Origin: JADJPO01 sp963825645
Lineage (GTDB): Bacteria > Actinomycetota > Actinomycetes > Actinomycetales > Kineosporiaceae
DNA length: 64,000 nt
Reading direction: 5' to 3'
Assembly (NCBI GenBank): GCA_963825645.1
Contig: CAWGTT010000002.1
Location: forward strand, 124,001 to 188,000
This document shows, in pieces, positions 60,261 through 64,000 of this stretch. The notes beneath the pieces are model-generated. The model was not told the DNA's origin. It worked only from the letters and a program-made list of their open reading frames with translations, and searched no databases. A program made the position numbers and the translations under genes. Each line of letters opens with the position of its first letter. Position 1 is the stretch's first letter.

Positions 60261-61460
60261 TCAGGTGCGATCGTCCGGCACCGCCCGCGCAGCTGTGGCG
60301 ATCCGGGCCGTGATCTCCCGTTCCCGGCCCCGGTCGCTCGCCTCGCTCGCACCCTGGCGCGGCAGCGTCCGGGTCTGGCCCTCCCGCACCCTGGCGAAGA
60401 CCATCCGGCCGTTGGCGGTGACCAGCACGCTGATCACGACCGTGTCGACCTCGGAGCCGACCAGTTCCCTGGCCCGTTCGACGACGACCATCGTGCCGTC
60501 GTCGAGGTAGCCCACACCCTGGCCGGGGTCCTTGCCGGGCCGGGTGAGGAGCACGGCGACGTGGTCGCCCGCGAGCACCGGCGGGCGCAGCGCAAGAGCC
60601 AGCGCATGCAGGTTCAGCACCCGACACCCGGCCAGCGCGGCCACCTTGGCCAGATTGGTGTCCAGGGTGAGCAGGGCCGCCCGGCGCTGCTGGCACATAT
60701 GCACCAGCTTGGCGTCGACCTCGGCCATGTCGGCGGCCTCATCGCCGATCACCTCGACGTCGACTCCCCGTTTCTGGCGCAGCGAGTGCAGGGCCTCCAG
60801 GCCCCGGCGGCCTTTGGCCCGGCGCTGGTCGTCCGAAGAGTCCGCGAGCGCCTGCAGCTCACCGAGCACCGGTTGGGGCACGAGGAGACAGCCGTGCAGG
60901 AACCCGGACCGGACGACGTCCACCACCCGGCCGTCGATCGCCACCGAGGTGTCGACGATCATGGGCAGGGAGGACGCCGCCGGCCGGGGGATGTCCAGCC
61001 GTCCGCTGCCACCCAGGATGGACAGCACCCCGTTGCGCCGCGAGAGCCCCACGCGGTACCCGAGGCTGCCGATCGTGACGATGACGAACAGGAAGAGCGG
61101 GGCGGTGATCTGCGACGAGCCGACCAGGAGCAACGGCCAGGTGAGCGCCGCCGAGACCAGAACCCCGAGGACGGCGCCGAACAGGCCGGCCAGCAGCTGC
61201 TCAGCCGACCGACCTGACAGTGCACCTTCGGTGCGGGTGACGCTGATGAACGTCATCCGGGCGACGACGCCCCCCAGAACGTATCCGGTGGCGCCGCCGA
61301 GCAGCACGCCCAGGGCCGGAGCATCGAAGACGCCGACGATCTCCTGACCGCTGCCGAACCCCTTGCCGACCTGGTAGCCCACCGCAGCCAGAAAGGCGAC
61401 CACGCAGAACCGCAGGACCTCGATGACAGTGGGCGGGAACCTGGTCCCTGGCTGTGGCAC
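60261..61460 (-). CDS. PIN-TRAM membrane nuclease-like protein (YacL type)
   Basis: A 399-residue protein with four N-terminal helices (about 10-130), a PIN domain opening at PMIVDTSVAIDGRVVD with its first acidic residue, ADMAEVDAKLVHMC and LLTLDTNLAKVA further on, and a C-terminal TRAM domain (about 300-370). It is often next to carD in actinobacteria. The membrane-anchored PIN nuclease role is inferred. ATG 61460. It lies 48 bp downstream of carD and just upstream of the IspD-like gene. Confidence 0.93.
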   Translation of the reverse strand: MPQPGTRFPPTVIEVLRFCVVAFLAAVGYQVGKGFGSGQEIVGVFDAPALGVLLGGATGYVLGGVVARMTFISVTRTEGALSGRSAEQLLAGLFGAVLGVLVSAALTWPLLLVGSSQITAPLFLFVIVTIGSLGYRVGLSRRNGVLSILGGSGRLDIPRPAASSLPMIVDTSVAIDGRVVDVVRSGFLHGCLLVPQPVLGELQALADSSDDQRRAKGRRGLEALHSLRQKRGVDVEVIGDEAADMAEVDAKLVHMCQQRRAALLTLDTNLAKVAALAGCRVLNLHALALALRPPVLAGDHVAVLLTRPGKDPGQGVGYLDDGTMVVVERARELVGSEVDTVVISVLVTANGRMVFARVREGQTRTLPRQGASEASDRGREREITARIATAARAVPDDRT

Positions 61461-61508
61461 GTCCAGACCTCTCTGTGAGATCCGGCGGCCACAGACCGGC
61501 AGTGCTCC

Positions 61509-62003
61509 TCAGGAAGCGAGTACCTCGTCGAGGATGGCCGCCGCCTTGTCCTCGTTAGTCTGTTCGGCAAGAGCGAGCTCCGACACAAGGATCGTCCGGG
61601 CCCGACCGAGCATCTGCTTCTCACCGGTGGACAGGCCACGCCCCTGGTCACGGCGGGTGAGGTCGCGCACAACCTCGGCGACCTTGATCACGTCACCGGA
61701 GTGGAGCTTCTCGAGGTTGGCCTTGTACCGGCGCGACCAGTTGGTCGGCTCCTCGGCGTACGAGGCACGCAGGACCTCGAACATCCTGTCGAGGCCTTCT
61801 TGGCCTACGACGTCACGCAGACCCACCATCTCGACGTTCTGGGCGGGTACCTCGATGGTGAGAGGGCTCTGGGTGACCTTCTCGGTGGGACGGAGTACGA
61901 GATACTGGCGCTCCTCTCCCATGATGGTCCGGACCTTGGTTTCTACGATTTGCGCCGCCCCGTGTTGCGGGTGAACGACCGTCTCGCCAACCTCGAAAGC
62001 CAT
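61509..62003 (-). CDS. carD: RNA polymerase-binding factor CarD
   Basis: A 164-residue essential actinobacterial transcription factor that binds RNA polymerase beta and stabilises open complexes. The N-terminal RID domain starts MAFEVGETVVHPQHGAA and the helical C-terminal domain has NWSRRYKANLEKLHSGD with the DNA-wedging Trp. ATG 62003. A candidate -10, TAGCAT, is 28-33 bp upstream (62031-62036 on the minus strand). Confidence 0.97.
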   Translation of the reverse strand: MAFEVGETVVHPQHGAAQIVETKVRTIMGEERQYLVLRPTEKVTQSPLTIEVPAQNVEMVGLRDVVGQEGLDRMFEVLRASYAEEPTNWSRRYKANLEKLHSGDVIKVAEVVRDLTRRDQGRGLSTGEKQMLGRARTILVSELALAEQTNEDKAAAILDEVLAS

Positions 62004-62355
62004 GTGGTGTTATCCCCTTTCCCAACCCCAATGCTAGCACGCGAATGGAGCAGTGACATCGCCGTCCGATCACGTTTGCCCAGGTCAGGGGCCTGAGTGA
62101 GACCTACTGATGCTTGACAAACCCCAAGGGGCCGTGCTGTCCGCGCCCGCTGCGGACACCTGGTGATCGCCGTGGGACGGCCTCGCTCGCAGAGCGCCGA
62201 GCCCGCTCGACGCGGCGTAGGGCGGACCACACGTTCGGCCCATCCGCCAGCGAGTAGGCTTCGCCACGGCAGGCAGGCGGGCACCCGGGACCGATCGGGT
62301 TCGGTGGACGAGGTCGGCCGGGCAGGGTGTCAGATGGCTCTCAGGGAGGACGGAC
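62004..62355. other. 352-bp divergent regulatory region
   Basis: Between carD (minus) and the lipoprotein gene (plus). Near carD is AAAGGGGAT and a TAGCAT -10. Towards the plus side TTGACA occurs near 62113. AACCCCAAGGGGCC at about 62117-62130 includes a small palindrome (CCCCAAGGGG). No convincing coding frame. Confidence 0.5.
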
Positions 62356-62934
62356 GTGAAGCGCAGCAGTCGTGGTGGGGACCTCCCCGCCAGCCGTCGG
62401 GTCCACGTCGCCGGTGTCGCGCTGCTCGTAGGCGCCATGGCCCTGCCCCTTGGCGCATGCTCGTTCACCAACCCGAAGACCACGGCGGTCACCTACGCGG
62501 CGTCCGACGGGGTCAACGGCGAGATCACGGATGACGCGACCGGCACCTCGATCCAGTTGCGCAACATGCTGCTGGTCGCCACCGAGGCGCAGCAGCCCGG
62601 GCTGCTCATCGGCGCCGTGAACAACGAGGGCGCCACTGCGGTCGACGTGACGTTCACCGTCCTCGACGGCACCGGAAACTCGGTCGGTGGTGGGACCGTC
62701 CGAGCGAGCGCTCAGGGCCTCACCGAGCTCGACGGAGTCGACACCGCGGTGCGGGTCGCCTCGGTGCCCACCGCCCCCGGTGCCGTCCTGCAGCTCCAGG
62801 TGGACACCCCGAGCGGCGGTCAGCGCCTGTCACTGCCGGTGCTGGCGGCAGAGGGTCCCTACGCCAGCCTGACGCCCCAGCCCGAGGTCGCGAGCGCGAC
62901 GCCCAGCGTGACCCCTTCGCCGTCCGCCTCCTGA
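62356..62934 (+). CDS. Hypothetical lipoprotein
   Basis: A 192-residue exported lipoprotein. The lipobox LGAC ends near residue 35, then a beta-rich domain (LLIGAVNNEGATAVDVTF, VRVASVPTAPG) with a Ser/Thr/Pro tail. The arrangement resembles the copper-binding or DUF461-type folds but lacks Met/His ligands, so no function is assigned. GTG 62356 has AGGGAGGA upstream. Convergent with regX3; a lipoprotein often sits in this SenX3-RegX3/CarD neighbourhood. Confidence 0.75.
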   Translation: MKRSSRGGDLPASRRVHVAGVALLVGAMALPLGACSFTNPKTTAVTYAASDGVNGEITDDATGTSIQLRNMLLVATEAQQPGLLIGAVNNEGATAVDVTFTVLDGTGNSVGGGTVRASAQGLTELDGVDTAVRVASVPTAPGAVLQLQVDTPSGGQRLSLPVLAAEGPYASLTPQPEVASATPSVTPSPSAS

Positions 62935-62961
62935 GCACCCGGACCGTGGCCGGCCGATCTG

Positions 62962-63642
62962 CTAGGCCTCGTACTTGTAGCCCAGGCCGCGCACCGTGAC
63001 CAGGTAGCGCGGGTTGGCGGGGTCCGGCTCGATCTTGCTTCGCAGCCGCTTGACGTGGACGTCGAGGGTCTTGGTGTCGCCCACGTAGTCGGCGCCCCAG
63101 ACCCGGTCGATCAGCTGCATCCGGGTCAGGACGCGCCCCACGTTGCGCAGCAGGATCTCCAGCAGCTCGAACTCCTTGAGCGGGAAGGGCACCTGTGCGC
63201 CCTTCACCGTCACCACGTGGCGGTCGATATCCATCCGGACCGGGCCGGCCTCCACGATCGAGACAGGCGGGCCCTCACTCTCGGTGCCACGCCGCAGGAC
63301 GGCGCGGATCCTGGCCACCAGCTCACGGGAGGAGTACGGCTTGGTGACGTAGTCGTCAGCGCCCAGCTCCAGCCCGACCACCTTGTCGATCTCGCTGTCC
63401 TTCGCCGTGAGCATGATCACCGGAACGTTGCTGCGCGCCCTGAGCTGGCGGCACACCTCGGTACCGGGCAGACCGGGCAGCATCAGGTCGAGCAGAACCA
63501 GGTCGGCGCCGCCCCGGTCGAACTCATCCAGAGCCGCCGGGCCGTCTCCGGCCACCACGACCTCGTAGCCCTCCTTGCGCAACAGGTAGGACAGCGGGTC
63601 GCTGAACGACTCCTCGTCCTCGACGACCAGGATCCGGGTCAC
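62962..63642 (-). CDS. regX3: OmpR-type response regulator RegX3
   Basis: A 226-residue regulator. Asp52 (DLVLLDLMLPG) is the phospho-acceptor, Lys102 in VTKPYSS completes the receiver, and the C-terminal winged helix is complete (DTKTLDVHVKRLRSKIE, VRGLGYKYEA). RegX3 controls phosphate starvation genes in mycobacteria. Its GTG start overlaps the senX3 stop by four bases (GTGA), so both are coupled. Confidence 0.93.
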   Translation of the reverse strand: MTRILVVEDEESFSDPLSYLLRKEGYEVVVAGDGPAALDEFDRGGADLVLLDLMLPGLPGTEVCRQLRARSNVPVIMLTAKDSEIDKVVGLELGADDYVTKPYSSRELVARIRAVLRRGTESEGPPVSIVEAGPVRMDIDRHVVTVKGAQVPFPLKEFELLEILLRNVGRVLTRMQLIDRVWGADYVGDTKTLDVHVKRLRSKIEPDPANPRYLVTVRGLGYKYEA

Positions 63643-64000
63643 CGGGGTACCCCTCTCGGTCTGATGATGCTGGGCACGCTGCCCTGCCCTGGTGTGCCGG
63701 AATCCGCCGCCAGGGGGTCATGGGCCTCGACCGGCATGTCCGGCTGTCCCGTGCCGGACTCGACCAGCACCGCCGGCGAGGACGGCGCGCCGTCCGGGGT
63801 CGCCGCCGCGTGGGCGCTGTCCGGCAGCCGGAGCGTGAAGGTCGACCCCACCCCCGGCTCGCTCCAGAGCGTGACCTCACCGCCGTGGTTCGCCGCTACG
63901 TGCTTGACGATGCTGAGCCCGAGCCCGGTGCCGCCGGTGGCTCGGGACCGCGCCGCGTCGACGCGGTAGAAGCGTTCGAAGATCCGCGCCTGCTCGGTGC
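63639..64000 (-). CDS. senX3: Sensor kinase SenX3, C-terminal part
   Basis: The right edge cuts off the 5' end, so about the last 120 residues are seen. They hold the ATPase end of a histidine kinase: RIFERFYRVDAARSR, then GGTGLGLSIVKHVAANHGG and the final GSTFTLRLP, with a 50-residue Pro/Ser-rich tail. Partner of RegX3; senses phosphate status in relatives. Confidence 0.92.
   Translation of the reverse strand, partial: TEQARIFERFYRVDAARSRATGGTGLGLSIVKHVAANHGGEVTLWSEPGVGSTFTLRLPDSAHAAATPDGAPSSPAVLVESGTGQPDMPVEAHDPLAADSGTPGQGSVPSIIRPRGVPR

Overview
The window is a single stretch of high-G+C chromosome from an actinobacterium. The evidence is near-uniform G/C third codon positions, many GTG starts, and actinobacterial marker genes: CarD, SenX3/RegX3, MurT/GatD, DUF3263, a LytR_C protein, DUF4032, and a lone groEL under CIRCE control. 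Genus cannot be assigned from sequence reading alone. There is no prophage, CRISPR array, insertion sequence or rRNA; there is one tRNA gene, tRNA-Thr(TGT). Layout, left to right. 1-6.4 kb: a DinB-family fragment, MoxR ATPase, sugar epimerase, patatin, xylulokinase and GH1 beta-glucosidase, mostly carbohydrate genes. 6.5-10.3 kb: a molybdenum-cofactor cluster (moaA, moaD, moaE, MobA/MocA-like) with a PhzF-like protein. 10.4-18.6 kb: a glycosyltransferase, a KhtT/KhtU-type antiporter pair, a tandem universal stress protein divergent from a calcium-type P-ATPase with a DosR-like box between them, and a thioredoxin-lipoprotein/CcdA pair. 18.7-27.6 kb: a dimethylglycine-oxidase-like enzyme, an NRAMP transporter, groEL with two CIRCE operators and an MMPL exporter. 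27.6-33.5 kb: GatD/MurT, cold-shock protein, cell-envelope proteins, Ung and tRNA-Thr. 33.7-42.4 kb: two exported subtilases with tryptophan pentad-repeat tails, bracketed by two GGDEF-EAL proteins, which is the most unusual block. 42.4-52.3 kb: Ser/Thr kinase, CBS protein, sugar ABC ATPase, DUF4032, glycogen phosphorylase and an IdeR-type-boxed iron permease. 52.6-64 kb: the conserved rlmB-cysS-ispF-ispD-carD-senX3/regX3 neighbourhood, here interrupted by a decayed nucleobase permease, a gutted rpiB-like gene, a Y-family polymerase and an inverted ispD. Two themes run across the window. First, long near-perfect intergenic palindromes (about 1.32, 13.4, 27.6, 47.0, 52.6, 57.2 and, diverged, 58.8 kb), each with its own sequence. 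Three of them contain the stop codon of a neighbouring gene, so the protein ends are encoded inside the hairpin. Second, 15-bp tandem repeats inside coding regions (the mocA-like gene and both subtilases); in one subtilase the repeat has slipped frame twice. Positions were read by eye; family names rest on motif recognition, not on database searches.
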